DNA of 45,869 nt from Methanoregula sp. (GTDB taxonomy: Archaea; Halobacteriota; Methanomicrobia; Methanomicrobiales; Methanospirillaceae): positions 1 through 45,869 of the forward strand of contig NZ_JAQTQD010000021.1 in the NCBI RefSeq assembly GCF_028712425.1, given 5' to 3'. Position numbers and translations under genes: made by a program. The stretch's first letter is position 1. The number at the start of each line of letters is the position of its first letter. A model generated the notes under the pieces. The model did no database searches and was not told the DNA's origin. It saw only the letters and a list, made by a program, of their open reading frames with translations. Positions 25,191-34,010 of the stretch are shown here, in pieces.

Positions 25191-26007
25191 GTTCCCGGTC
25201 ACGGACGACCACATCCACTTCGACCCGGTGAATGGACGGGGTGTTGAGGCGGCCAAAGATTTTTTCCGGGCAGGGGGCACCCATGTCTTCCTTGTCTCAA
25301 AACCTTCGTGGTCCCTTTCCGTCCACCCGGTTTCCGGCGCGGATTATACCCGGGTCTTTGATGAGACGCTGCGTGTTGGAAGACTGGTTGCCGAAACGGG
25401 CATTATTGTCTTTCCCGTTCTTGGCGTTCACCCGGCTGAGATTACCCGGCTCTTGGAACGGATGACCCTTCCGGAAGCAGTAGCCACGATGAAGGGTGGG
25501 ATCGACTGTGCAGCGGATTACGTGCGGGAAGAAAGAGCCGTTGCTCTCAAAAGCGGCCGTCCCCATTATGAGACAACTCCGGAACTGATGGCCGCATCGA
25601 ATGATGTCCTCATGCATGCGCTCACGGTTGCAGCAGACCTCGGGTGCGCCCTCCAGATCCACGCCGAGACCGGTCCCTGCAGTGACATTGCTTCAATGGC
25701 ACGGGATGCCGGAATTCCTGTTGAAAAGGTAGTCAAGCATTACGGATCACCGGACACGCCTCTCCACCCTTCGCTTATCGCAAAGCATAAAGGAATACCC
25801 GCGCTCGTACAATCCGGACGACCGTTCACCATGGAGAGCGATTACATGGATGAGAACTCACGGCCGGGTGCAGTGATCGGCCCCAAATCCGTGCCCCGGT
25901 ATACCAGGCAGCTCCTTGCATCCGGTGTGATTACTATTGAAGATTGTTTCCGCATCCATGGAGAGACGATTGAAAATGTCTATGGTGTGACCGTCACCAT
26001 TCCCTGA
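25177..26007 (+). CDS. TatD-related metal-dependent hydrolase
   Basis: 276 residues with the metal ligands of the TatD/amidohydrolase fold: DDHIHFD near the N-terminus, VLGVHPAE around residue 85, QIHAETGPC near 160, VVKHYGSP near 188 and MESDYMDEN near 220. It belongs to the archaeal branch of TatD-related proteins (COG1099), whose substrate is not established; TatD itself is a DNase. The start overlaps the end of mptD by 14 bases, so the two are co-translated. The neighbouring pterin gene raises the possibility of a cofactor role, but that is only context. Confidence 0.85.
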   Translation: MKSPEFPVTDDHIHFDPVNGRGVEAAKDFFRAGGTHVFLVSKPSWSLSVHPVSGADYTRVFDETLRVGRLVAETGIIVFPVLGVHPAEITRLLERMTLPEAVATMKGGIDCAADYVREERAVALKSGRPHYETTPELMAASNDVLMHALTVAADLGCALQIHAETGPCSDIASMARDAGIPVEKVVKHYGSPDTPLHPSLIAKHKGIPALVQSGRPFTMESDYMDENSRPGAVIGPKSVPRYTRQLLASGVITIEDCFRIHGETIENVYGVTVTIP

Positions 26008-26050
26008 GACCAACTCACCTTTTTTATTCCTGACCGCCAATGAATGATCA

Positions 26051-26344
26051 ATGTTCCTGAAGATTCACCGTTCTCCCGAAACGGGGGATGTCGTGGCAAT
26101 CTGTGATCGCGAACTCCTGAATACGACGATCAGCAACGATTCGATCACTGTTACCATAAGTGAAGCATTCTATGGCAGCAGTGCTGCCACGGAAGATGAA
26201 GTAAGAAAGGCCCTGTCGTGTGCTGCCAATGCAAACCTTATGGGTGAGCGGACAATAGCAATTGCCATCGATATGGGTCTTGTCACCCGGGCCGGCTGCA
26301 TCATGATCGGCAGCGTGCCGCATGCACAGATCTACCAGCTATGA
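26051..26344 (+). CDS. DUF424 family protein
   Basis: 97 residues, the standard length of this archaeal family, with FLKIHRSPETGDVVAICDRE at the start and a conserved GCIMIGSVPHAQIY at the end. DUF424 is widely conserved in euryarchaea and its function is unknown. It often sits beside translation genes, and here its stop overlaps the nmd3 start as ATGA, suggesting coupled translation and a role in ribosome assembly or RNA biology. Confidence 0.85.
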   Translation: MFLKIHRSPETGDVVAICDRELLNTTISNDSITVTISEAFYGSSAATEDEVRKALSCAANANLMGERTIAIAIDMGLVTRAGCIMIGSVPHAQIYQL

Positions 26345-27381
26345 GTATCCGGGATACCTTCTGCCCGAAATGCGGAAAACCAACCGATAACGGGGGATTC
26401 TGCAGGGAATGCCGCATCGGCAATACCCCCTGGTATACCTGCGATTCCCGGGTTATGAGTACCCAGTGTCCCAGTTGCGGGGCGATAAAACAGGTCAATA
26501 CCTGGTCTGACAGCGAACTGACAAAGGATGAGCTGGGGCCTGCTTTGGCACGTTCCGCTGTCCACTTTCATCACGATGTCAGGAAACCCTCTGTCACGGC
26601 CCGGATCGAGGACGTGACCGTGAACCGGTCCAGGGCATTCCTCACTATTCACGGAACGTTCTATAATGCACCGGTTGAAGCGGCGTGTACGGTCGAGATC
26701 ATCTGGAACAAGGAGCAGTGCGACCGGTGTAACCGGATCAGCGGGAGCTATTACGAGGGTGTCGTCCAGGTACGGGCCGAAGGAAGGAGCCCCAGTACAT
26801 TCGAGATCCAGATGGCTTCCTCCATTGCCCAGAATATTGAGGATAATCTCCAGGCCGGAGGAGAACGGCTTTCGTTTATTTCGGACATGAACGAGATCCA
26901 TGATGGTATCGATATCATCATCGGTTCACAGCATATCGGGCTCATGATTGCACAGGCCATTGTTGCCCAGCTGGGTGGCAGGTATACAACACACCCGAAA
27001 CTGGTGGGCGAGAAGAACGGCAGGCAGCTCTACCGGATCACCTATTCGGTCCGCCTCCCCCGGTTCCAGAAGCATGACATCATCGTCTCCAGGAAGAGGT
27101 ACTATGAAGTTGACCGGGTGGAAGCGCACCACGTCCGGGTGACCGACCTCATGGATGGGACGACAAAATCCATCCGGGATGATGATGTTGAGCGGATCGC
27201 GGGGAATTCCCGGAATGCAATCCCTGCGCTTGCTGCATTTGTTGACGGCTCAATGGTCGGCATCATCGACCCGGAAACCAGCAAATCCATGGATGTTGCA
27301 AAACCGAAATGGATAGAGATCCGTGCCGGCGACCATGTCAGCATCATCAGGGACAACGAGAACCTCATCATTGTCAGGTAG
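26341..27381 (+). CDS. nmd3: archaeal NMD3 homologue
   Basis: 346 residues. The N-terminal zinc region has paired cysteines (CPKCG, CREC, CPSCG, CDRC), as in NMD3. The middle matches archaeal NMD3 (GGERLSFISDMNEIHDGIDI, GGRYTTHPKLVGEKNGRQLYR). The C-terminal part contains the SH3-like region. Eukaryotic NMD3 is the export adaptor of the large ribosomal subunit; the archaeal form is thought to act in large-subunit maturation. The start overlaps DUF424 as ATGA. The stop is TAG, followed by ATA and then the ATG of the next gene in the same frame, so read-through would join the two proteins. Confidence 0.9.
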   Translation: MSIRDTFCPKCGKPTDNGGFCRECRIGNTPWYTCDSRVMSTQCPSCGAIKQVNTWSDSELTKDELGPALARSAVHFHHDVRKPSVTARIEDVTVNRSRAFLTIHGTFYNAPVEAACTVEIIWNKEQCDRCNRISGSYYEGVVQVRAEGRSPSTFEIQMASSIAQNIEDNLQAGGERLSFISDMNEIHDGIDIIIGSQHIGLMIAQAIVAQLGGRYTTHPKLVGEKNGRQLYRITYSVRLPRFQKHDIIVSRKRYYEVDRVEAHHVRVTDLMDGTTKSIRDDDVERIAGNSRNAIPALAAFVDGSMVGIIDPETSKSMDVAKPKWIEIRAGDHVSIIRDNENLIIVR

Positions 27382-27384
27382 ATA

Positions 27385-28263
27385 ATGCGGGCAAGGAAGA
27401 TATCCCGGGAGGATCTGCCAAAGGTCCTCAACGAAGAGTGGGTGGATTCCTCGCGCAGTCCATTTGTAGAAGGGGATACCGCATGGGTCCCGGTTCGGAT
27501 GGGAGAGCCATACGATACTGAAATTCCCGAACGTTCCCGTTACCAGGGCAGGGGCTATTACATGACAGGAGATGTCGCCATCGTCCATGGCGAACTTCCG
27601 TCACCTGCCGAGATCGAATCCATTGTCGCGTTTCGTCACCCGCGCGGCATTGTCTGGATCGAATCGCTCGATGGTGCGACCCGGACGCCACGGACCAGAC
27701 TGATCTGGGGAGAGGCCGGAGAAGTCCGCCACAAAGAGGATGGTTACACATTCATCCTTGATCCGCAGAAGGTGATGTTCTCGATGGGCAACCGTATGGA
27801 GAAGAGGCGGATCTCTGCACTGGTCCGTTCCAGCCGGAATCCTGAACGGGTGGCGGATATGTTTGCCGGAATCGGGTATTTCACGATACCCCTTGCCGGT
27901 GCGGAGGCATGTGTGCATGCCATGGAGATTAACCCTGTGGCATACGGGTATCTTGAGCGGAACATTCAGGAGAACCAGCTCACCGACAACGTCACCCTGT
28001 CGCTCGGGGACTGCCGCAACCAGCTCGAAGGGACATACCAGCGGATCGTCATGGGGCATTTTGCGGCAATCTCCATGCTCCCGGAAGCGCTTGCCCATGC
28101 AGAAGCCGGTACGGTACTCCATATCCACAGCATCGGGCCGATGGTGGAGCAGGTCAGGCAGATTGCGGAAGGCGCAGGTTTTTCTTCTTCCATCGAGGTA
28201 CATACAGTAAAGAAATACCGCCCCCATGCATGGCATGTAGTGCATGATGTGACACTCGCATGA
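27385..28263 (+). CDS. taw2: tRNA wybutosine-synthesis protein Taw2 (Trm5-like methyltransferase fold)
   Basis: 292 residues with a Trm5/TYW2 fold: GRGYYMTGDVAIVHGELPS, GEVRHKEDGYTFILDPQKV and SMGNRMEKRRI, then the SAM motif DMFAGIGYFTIPLAG and MEINPVAYGYLERN. At motif IV it has MGHF where Trm5 methylases have N-P-P, the distinction used to recognise Taw2, which transfers the 3-amino-3-carboxypropyl group of SAM to the tricyclic base at position 37 of tRNA-Phe. It begins three bases after the nmd3 stop and overlaps coaBC as ATGA, so it sits in the middle of the operon. Confidence 0.85.
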   Translation: MRARKISREDLPKVLNEEWVDSSRSPFVEGDTAWVPVRMGEPYDTEIPERSRYQGRGYYMTGDVAIVHGELPSPAEIESIVAFRHPRGIVWIESLDGATRTPRTRLIWGEAGEVRHKEDGYTFILDPQKVMFSMGNRMEKRRISALVRSSRNPERVADMFAGIGYFTIPLAGAEACVHAMEINPVAYGYLERNIQENQLTDNVTLSLGDCRNQLEGTYQRIVMGHFAAISMLPEALAHAEAGTVLHIHSIGPMVEQVRQIAEGAGFSSSIEVHTVKKYRPHAWHVVHDVTLA

Positions 28264-29414
28264 CAACCGTTCAGACGCTTGCAGGAAAAGAGATCGTTCT
28301 TGCTGTAACGGGGAGCATTGCAGCCGTCGAGTGTGTCAGGCTTATCCATGCATTCCGGAGGAAAGGGGCATCCGTCCAGGTGGTCATGAGTGGCGCCGCA
28401 GCGGGGATTGTCACTCCCGATGTCCTGACGTATGCCTGTGGCAGGCCAGCCATCACCAGGATCTCCGGGATGGTTGAGCATGTGACCTTTTGCGGAGATG
28501 GCGGAAGTGCCCATCTCCTGGTAATCGCCCCCTGCACCGCAAACACCATCAGCAAGATAGCATGCGCGATCGATGACACGCCTGTCACCACGTTTGCCAC
28601 TACCGCGATCGGCAGTGGCATGCCGGTACTTATCGTCCCTGCAATGCATCACAGCATGTTCCGCCACCCGGGCCTGACGGAAAATATCGAGAAACTGGAA
28701 GAATGGGGGATCAGGATCCTGTCGCCCCGCATCGAAGAGGGCAAGGCGAAGATCGCGGATATCGATGAGATTGTCCTTGAAGCCGAGCGCGCTGTCATGG
28801 GAAAGCCGCTTGCCGGAAAACGGGTGCTCATCACGAGCGGCCCCTGCCGTGAACTGGTCGACGATGTGCGAATCCTGACAACCCGTTCAAGCGGAACGAT
28901 GGGAAAGGAGCTGGCCCTTCAGGCGTTCCGGCTCGGTGCCGAGGTGACCATCGTTCATGGGGACACGATCCCCTGCGTGACAAATATTCATGCCGGGTCT
29001 GCCGGAGAGATGCGGGATGCTGTCATGAATGAGATGGCAATACGCGGGGGAACCGATATCTACATCAGCGCAGCGGCCATCTCCGATTTTGCACCGGAGA
29101 GGACAAGCGGCAAGATCCGGAGCGGCAAGCCTGCAATAATCCATCTCAATCCGCTGAAAAAGCTGATCGATGAAGTCATGCAGGAATATTCACCCTTTAC
29201 GGTTGCATTCAAGATCGATCAAAAGCCGGAAGGACCGGCACGTGCAATGCTGAAGAAGGGCATCGCGATGGTCCTGATGAACCACCCGGATACCATGGGC
29301 AGCAGAGATGGTGAATACAATCTGCTCACTTCTAGGGGATCAAAGAAGCTTTCCGGTTCAAAAGAAGAGATAGCAAAAGACGTCTGGAAGTCGATACTCG
29401 GCATATTTCCCTAA
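28260..29414 (+). CDS. coaBC: bifunctional phosphopantothenoylcysteine decarboxylase / phosphopantothenate-cysteine ligase
   Basis: 384 residues. The N-terminal flavoprotein decarboxylase (about 1-175) shows AVTGSIAAVECVRL, APCTANTISKIA and the catalytic-loop motif PAMHHSMF. The C-terminal ligase (about 185-384) shows ITSGPCRELVDDVRILTTRS, SSGTMGKELA and SAAAISDFAPE. Together they convert 4'-phosphopantothenate and cysteine to 4'-phosphopantetheine for coenzyme A. It starts in an ATGA overlap with taw2 and ends the first run of the operon. The next two CoA genes lie 115 bases downstream on the same strand. Confidence 0.95.
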   Translation: MTTVQTLAGKEIVLAVTGSIAAVECVRLIHAFRRKGASVQVVMSGAAAGIVTPDVLTYACGRPAITRISGMVEHVTFCGDGGSAHLLVIAPCTANTISKIACAIDDTPVTTFATTAIGSGMPVLIVPAMHHSMFRHPGLTENIEKLEEWGIRILSPRIEEGKAKIADIDEIVLEAERAVMGKPLAGKRVLITSGPCRELVDDVRILTTRSSGTMGKELALQAFRLGAEVTIVHGDTIPCVTNIHAGSAGEMRDAVMNEMAIRGGTDIYISAAAISDFAPERTSGKIRSGKPAIIHLNPLKKLIDEVMQEYSPFTVAFKIDQKPEGPARAMLKKGIAMVLMNHPDTMGSRDGEYNLLTSRGSKKLSGSKEEIAKDVWKSILGIFP

Positions 29415-29529
29415 CCGTTTCCATGGATTTTGTATAACAGTACTTCTTCTGAGGGAAACGCATCCCATTACAGTGTCCATAATCCCTTAAAGGCTGAAAC
29501 ACCTACCAGTACATACCAAGCGGAACGTC

Positions 29530-30396
29530 ATGAAAGCAACAACGGTCACTGCATTCTGCCCGGGCCATATCTCCGGCTATTTCAAACGGGTTAATGGCGC
29601 TACACCGGCCTCCACCGGGAGTCTCGGGGCCGGAATTGTCATCGACAGCGGAGTCACCGCAACCGTGACCCGGTCAAACAAGATCACAGTTCACATCCGC
29701 CGTAAGAACAGGGATGGGACCATCCGTGAACAGCTGGTGGGGTCACCACTCATAGAATCGGTTATGAAAAAACTCGGCCAGACGGTATCGATTATCACGC
29801 AGTGCAGCTTGCCCATCGGTGCGGGATTTGGCCTCTCTGCCGCAGCGCTGCTCTCCACGCTGACAGCAGTAAACCGGTTGCATAACCTCAACCTTTCCAA
29901 TCATGATATTGCTGTTCTCGCCCATGAAGCCGAGGTTCGGTACCAGACCGGCCTTGGCGATGTTGCTGCATGCCAGGCCGGGGGATGGGTTGTCCGGGAC
30001 GGGCCCGGGATCGATGCGCCAATTCACCGGCGCTATGATCTGACAAAACCAATCTATGCCGTGAGTTTTGGTCCCATCCACACACCCTCCGTCCTTGCTT
30101 CCCCACAACAGATGGAACGGGTAGCCTCGGCGTTTCCGCACCATGCGCCGCGCAATGGCGAGGACCTCTTTTCTGTCTCGCAACACTTCACGCTCAAAAG
30201 CGGCCTTGCAACAGAGGAGATCCTTGAAGTGATCCGGTTGTGTAATGCAAGGAAAATACCGGCCAGCATGACCATGCTCGGCAACGGAGTCTTTGCGTAC
30301 GGTGAGTCTGCAAAGGAAATTCTCGCTCCCTACGGAGAGGTTTACGAATGCCGGATTGCCAAGGGCGGCCCCCGAATCACGGGAGTGAGCCTATGA
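29530..30396 (+). CDS. pantoate kinase (GHMP family)
   Basis: 288 residues. GHMP-kinase motifs: an N-terminal FCPGHISGYFKRV strand and loop, the ATP loop SLPIGAGFGLSAAALLS near residue 98, YQTGLGDVAACQAGGWVVR near 138 and a C-terminal glycine-rich strand. It matches archaeal pantoate kinase, which phosphorylates pantoate to 4-phosphopantoate, replacing the bacterial pantothenate kinase order of steps. Its stop overlaps the start of phosphopantothenate synthetase (ATGA), the gene for the next step. The 115-base gap before it may hold a separate promoter. Confidence 0.92.
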   Translation: MKATTVTAFCPGHISGYFKRVNGATPASTGSLGAGIVIDSGVTATVTRSNKITVHIRRKNRDGTIREQLVGSPLIESVMKKLGQTVSIITQCSLPIGAGFGLSAAALLSTLTAVNRLHNLNLSNHDIAVLAHEAEVRYQTGLGDVAACQAGGWVVRDGPGIDAPIHRRYDLTKPIYAVSFGPIHTPSVLASPQQMERVASAFPHHAPRNGEDLFSVSQHFTLKSGLATEEILEVIRLCNARKIPASMTMLGNGVFAYGESAKEILAPYGEVYECRIAKGGPRITGVSL

Positions 30397-31124
30397 TTCC
30401 TCCAGACCACCCGCGCTACCGTTCCCTCATTACCCGTGAGCGTCTTGCACGGTGTGCACAGGGCGGAATTGTTGCCATGGAAGGTCTCGCCGCGCATGGC
30501 CGGGGAGAGGCATTCGATTACCTCCTTGGTGAAAAAACCACGAAAAGTGCCTTCCTTGCAGAACAGACCGCTGCCGCCATGCTCCTTTCCGCCAGTTACC
30601 CGGTTATCTCGGTAAACGGAAACACCGCAGCACTGGCAGCAAAGGAAATCGCAGAACTGCAGAAGGCCTGCGGTGCAGTTGTCGAGGTCAACCTCTTCCA
30701 CCGTACCGAGGCACGGGTGGCACAGATCGAGAAGATCCTCCGCGATGCCGGTGCAGAAGTCTTTTCGGGACCTGCCGAGCAGCTGCTTCCCCTCTCCCAT
30801 GACCGTGCATGGTGCCGGAGGGAGGGTATGTATACAGCAGATGTCGTCCTTGTTCCGCTCGAGGATGGGGATCGCTGCGAAGCGCTGGTCGGCATGGGAA
30901 AAAAGGTGATAGCAATCGACCTCAACCCGCTCTCCCGTACAGCAAGGAAAGCAACGCTGACGGTAGTTGATGAAGTGACCCGTGCCCTTCCTGCAATTGC
31001 CAGGGCCTGCCAGGATCTTTCCGATGAAGAGAAAAGCCGTCTTCTTTCAACGCTTGACAACCATTATCTTTTGTCGGAAGCAATACGTGAGATAACTGCG
31101 AGGTTATCCCATGCTCTGGATTGA
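30393..31124 (+). CDS. 4-phosphopantoate-beta-alanine ligase (phosphopantothenate synthetase)
   Basis: 243 residues matching the archaeal enzyme: IPPDHPRYRSLITRERLA at the N-terminus, GLAAHGRGEAFDYLLGE, SVNGNTAALAAKE and LIPL-type strands, and GKKVIAIDLNPLSRTARKA near 180. It joins 4-phosphopantoate and beta-alanine using ATP to give 4'-phosphopantothenate. ATG 30393 is chosen because it makes the ATGA overlap with pantoate kinase and fits the family start; the frame is open a little upstream. Its 3' end overlaps the next gene by 14 bases. Confidence 0.93.
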   Translation: MIPPDHPRYRSLITRERLARCAQGGIVAMEGLAAHGRGEAFDYLLGEKTTKSAFLAEQTAAAMLLSASYPVISVNGNTAALAAKEIAELQKACGAVVEVNLFHRTEARVAQIEKILRDAGAEVFSGPAEQLLPLSHDRAWCRREGMYTADVVLVPLEDGDRCEALVGMGKKVIAIDLNPLSRTARKATLTVVDEVTRALPAIARACQDLSDEEKSRLLSTLDNHYLLSEAIREITARLSHALD

Positions 31125-32106
31125 GAAATACCGCCCTGCAACATTTCCGGAGATCGTGGGACAGGATGCTGTTATCCACCACCTTGTTTCGTTTGCCACC
31201 ACGAAGACCTCTCCTCACCTAATTCTCACCGGGCCGCACGGCACAGGGAAGAGTGCTGCGGTTGAATGTTTTGCCAGGGCACTGTATGGCGAGAACTGGG
31301 AGCAGAATACCTCCATCTTCCAGACTTCCGATATCTTCCACCAGGGAAAAGCATTGCTCGAACAGGATGAGCGGTATACCCATATTTACCAGAAGAACCT
31401 CTCGCTGATAGCCAATTTCAAGTACATCATCAAGTGGTACGCATCACTTAGGCCTCTCGATGCAGAGTTCAAGATCCTTGTCTTTGAGGACGCGCACACC
31501 CTGACCCGCGATGCCCAGCAGGCGCTCCGCAGGATCATGGAGCAGACCAGCAGAACCTGCCGTTTTATCTTTACCACAACCAATTCGAGCGCAATCATCC
31601 CCGCGATTGCTTCCCGCTGCCTTCCGCTCTTTTTTTCCCCGGTCGACCAGGATATCATGCTCCTGCACCTGAAACAAATTCTCAAAAAAGAGTCTTTGCA
31701 GGACTCGCCCTGCTCTGATGATGATCTGGACCTTATCGTCCAGGCATCAGGGGGCGATTTGCGGCAGGCAATCCTGCTGCTCCAGGTTGCCCTTGCCACC
31801 GGCAAATGCCAGAAGATCCTTGAAGTTGCGCAACCGGAAACCACGACAATTGCGGGTTCTGCGATCACAATCCTCAAAGAAGGCGATACCCGGGGAGCGA
31901 TGAGACGGCTCGAATCGCTGGTGATCGATTACGGGCTCTCGGGAAGCGAAGTCCTTTCCGAGATCCGCACGGTTATAAAACGCGAGTACAATGACCCGAG
32001 ACTGGCAATCTGCCTTGCTGATGCCGAGTCCCGTATGCGGAACTCCAATAACGAATTTATCCAGATAGGGGCACTCACTACCGGGATGCGGGAGATCTTC
32101 ACATGA
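31111..32106 (+). CDS. divergent RFC small-subunit paralogue (AAA+ ATPase)
   Basis: 331 residues. It has the clamp-loader start LWIEKYRPATFPEIVGQD, Walker A GPHGTGKSA (41-49) and an SRC motif (168-170). The Walker B region is FEDAH (125-129) where the true RfcS at 21741 has LDEAD, so the catalytic Glu is Asp and the flanking residues differ. About 25 extra residues lie between Walker A and B. The C-terminal collar is recognisable. It is probably a non-canonical subunit of the clamp loader or an alternative loader, perhaps binding but poorly hydrolysing ATP. It overlaps the CoA ligase gene by 14 bases and the next gene as ATGA, so it is co-transcribed with CoA genes. Confidence 0.85.
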   Translation: MLWIEKYRPATFPEIVGQDAVIHHLVSFATTKTSPHLILTGPHGTGKSAAVECFARALYGENWEQNTSIFQTSDIFHQGKALLEQDERYTHIYQKNLSLIANFKYIIKWYASLRPLDAEFKILVFEDAHTLTRDAQQALRRIMEQTSRTCRFIFTTTNSSAIIPAIASRCLPLFFSPVDQDIMLLHLKQILKKESLQDSPCSDDDLDLIVQASGGDLRQAILLLQVALATGKCQKILEVAQPETTTIAGSAITILKEGDTRGAMRRLESLVIDYGLSGSEVLSEIRTVIKREYNDPRLAICLADAESRMRNSNNEFIQIGALTTGMREIFT

Positions 32107-32834
32107 ACCGGGTACAACAGGAGAAGATCCAGGAGCACTATGATTCCGTTGCCTGCACGTACGACAACCATTACGATCACCTTACCCGGGGCCGGCCGTA
32201 CCATGACCACCTGAGCGACCACCTTATCAAAGCCCTCCCGGAGAAGGGTGATCTGCTCGATATTGGTTGCGGAACTGCGCTCTTCGCGGAGAAATACCTG
32301 CGGAACGGGGGAACAGCAACAGGTCTTGACATCAGCGGGAAGATGCTCGCCAGGGCACGCGAGCGGTGTCCCGGCTGCACATTCGTTGTCGGGAAAGGCG
32401 AGACGCTCCCGTTCCGGGACGGGTCATTCGATGCCATCTCAAGCCTTCTTGTCTTCAGCTATGTGAAAACTCCTGACACAATGCTTGCTGAAGCCAACCG
32501 CGTCCTCCGGCCCGGGGGCAGCATTGCTGTCTGCACCCTGGGAAAGAAACTCATCACAAAGGGGATTCCGGCACTCTATCATATCAGTGAAAAAGTAAAA
32601 TTCCAGCACGTGGTGATGAAGAACTTTGGGGAACGATACTATAACGAAGAGGAGATGATTCACCTTTTCTCTGATGCGGGATTCACGGATATCACCGTTA
32701 AATGGTGCTCTTTTGCCCACATCGACATGATCGACCCGCTCTTCTCCCTGGCGTCGAAACTCGAACCATTTGTCGAGAAGCGCGTACCCCAGCTGGCCTT
32801 TAACATATTCGTTTCTGCAAAAAAACGCAGGTGA
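32103..32834 (+). CDS. class I SAM-dependent methyltransferase
   Basis: 243 residues with Methyltransf_11-type motifs: YDSVACTYDNHYDHL at the start, the SAM loop LLDIGCGTALFAEKY near residue 50, GLDISGKMLARARERCPG, FDAISSLLVFSYVK (motif IV region) and AEANRVLRPGGSIAVCTLGK. This resembles UbiE/MenG-like small-molecule methyltransferases. The substrate is not evident. Last gene of the long plus-strand run; its start overlaps the RFC paralogue as ATGA. The 237-bp repeat begins about 90 bases after its stop. Confidence 0.85.
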   Translation: MNRVQQEKIQEHYDSVACTYDNHYDHLTRGRPYHDHLSDHLIKALPEKGDLLDIGCGTALFAEKYLRNGGTATGLDISGKMLARARERCPGCTFVVGKGETLPFRDGSFDAISSLLVFSYVKTPDTMLAEANRVLRPGGSIAVCTLGKKLITKGIPALYHISEKVKFQHVVMKNFGERYYNEEEMIHLFSDAGFTDITVKWCSFAHIDMIDPLFSLASKLEPFVEKRVPQLAFNIFVSAKKRR

Positions 32835-32924
32835 CACATGGAAGCTGCTCCCCTGGAAGAAGGCTATCCCCCTGCCAGAAAAGAAGGCTCCATCAAAGAT
32901 TACTCTTCAGAGGAGTGCCCTCAT

Positions 32925-33161
32925 CCCCTGAAAACCTTTATTCAAATTGGGACTATTTTTGTAATCAGAGGTCATTTTGAACCCCTTTGTTTTGGCCGTT
33001 TTTTCACGGGAGCCGCGAAGTTGACTTATTCGACCGGATAACCTGACATAAACTTCCGTAAACGTTCATTTTGGCCTCCGATTTTAAGGATTTTACGACG
33101 GCAGGCCCAAATTGCGCTAATAGAACCCTAACAGATCGCAAAAGTCACCTGCGATCGGGCT
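32925..33161 (+). repeat. 237-bp inverted repeat, arm A
   Basis: The segment matches the reverse complement of 36548-36784 over exactly the same length without net gaps; by eye roughly three quarters or more of the bases agree. Long identical runs include AATCAGAGGTCATTTTGA, ACCTGACATAAACTTCC, TTTTACGACGG, AAATTGCGCTAATAG and GTCACCTGCGATCGGGCT. A small inverted repeat GATCGC...GCGATC with the loop AAAAGTCACCT lies near the inner end in both arms. Weaker similarity continues about 55 bases farther inward. No protein is supported in it. Confidence 0.85.
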
Positions 33162-34010
33162 CCAGAAAGGGGGTTCTGGGGGCCGGATCGCCGGATCCGG
33201 AGGCCCGGGGGATTTCTGTCACTAATACCTGGAACCCGGGAATCTGTCTCGGGCATCCCCCGGTTTTTTTCTGATGGAACGTTTTGGCAATAACGTTCTA
33301 TTGAGGATCTTCAAACCAAGACACGATAAGAATCTGAAACGTTCTTTAAGTTAAGGATTCGAAATTGGAAATTTCATCAGAACTTTGATAATGAGAAAAT
33401 AGACATAAACCGATCTTCGAAAAACGCATCCGCGTTCATCTCATCGTCTTGGTTTTCAAACCAGCCAGAGGCGCAAGGATGGCAATTATCTGAAGGGATC
33501 TTTTCTACTGAACGGTAGATGAGTGAGAATCGTGTCAGAGAATATTCCTGCCATTTTTTCGCTATTTGGATTTATTATGTTCCTTTGACTCAAGAGATCT
33601 CCTACTCACAACGCACTCAGTGGAATTACGAGAGTGGCCCCCACTCTCATCGAAGAACGCTGATGCATTCAGGAGAAGGTCAACGACCTTCTCCTGCCGC
33701 AGGTCTGACGACCTGTGGCATTCTGCAACCTCCCTACGGTCGGTCCCCCAGAGGGGGAGTCCGAATGGTCCATCAGGACCATGAGGAAGGAGAAGAACCC
33801 AAAAGGTTCTTCGAGGGCGAGAAGATGCCGCGCATCTTCTCGTCTCGCAGTCCAATGACTGTGAAGACAGCCCAAGGGGGCAAGCTCCCTTGACCCCCAG
33901 TTTTCAATTTTATTGAAATCCGCGTACGGCTTTGTTCCACGGGGCGAGGGTCGGAAGACCCCGAGCGCCCGTGGCTCCATCCCAATCTAACGCTATCCCA
34001 TACAAATTTT
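33162..34010. repeat. gene-poor region with a second cluster of stem-loops
   Basis: No protein is supported. Stem-loops read from left to right: 33277-33298 (7-bp stem), 33630-33648 (8-bp, CCC loop), 33671-33695 (11-bp, AAC loop), 33696-33719 (10-bp with one G-T pair, TGAC loop), 33744-33758 (6-bp, AGA loop), 33765-33782 (7-bp, ATCA loop), 33792-33812 (8-bp, GAAGAACC stem) and 33818-33842 (11-bp, CGC loop). The order ATCA-loop hairpin, TGAGGA-like spacer, GAAGAA hairpin repeats the arrangement near 4.01-4.06 kb. A degenerate copy of the ATCA-loop unit is visible near 33375. Confidence 0.75.
33937..33974 (-). terminator. large hairpin after the AIR-synthase-like gene
   Basis: CCACGGG (33937-33943) pairs with CCCGTGG (33968-33974). 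Inside, GGGTC pairs with GACCC around a GGAA tetraloop. It lies about 37 bases past the TAG of the minus-strand gene at 34011 and could protect or end its transcript. No long T tract follows, so a terminator role is only a guess. Confidence 0.4.

Noticed and set aside
32838-33041. 67-codon plus-strand frame after the methyltransferase gene
   Set aside because: More than half lies in repeat arm A, and the frame is not maintained in arm B.
33571-33860. CRISPR array
   Set aside because: The repeated units are hairpins of variable sequence and spacing, not identical direct repeats with uniform spacers, and no cas gene is present.
33519-33893. 124-codon frame across the stem-loop cluster
   Set aside because: The amino-acid sequence simply mirrors the inverted repeats, and frames are open on both strands.
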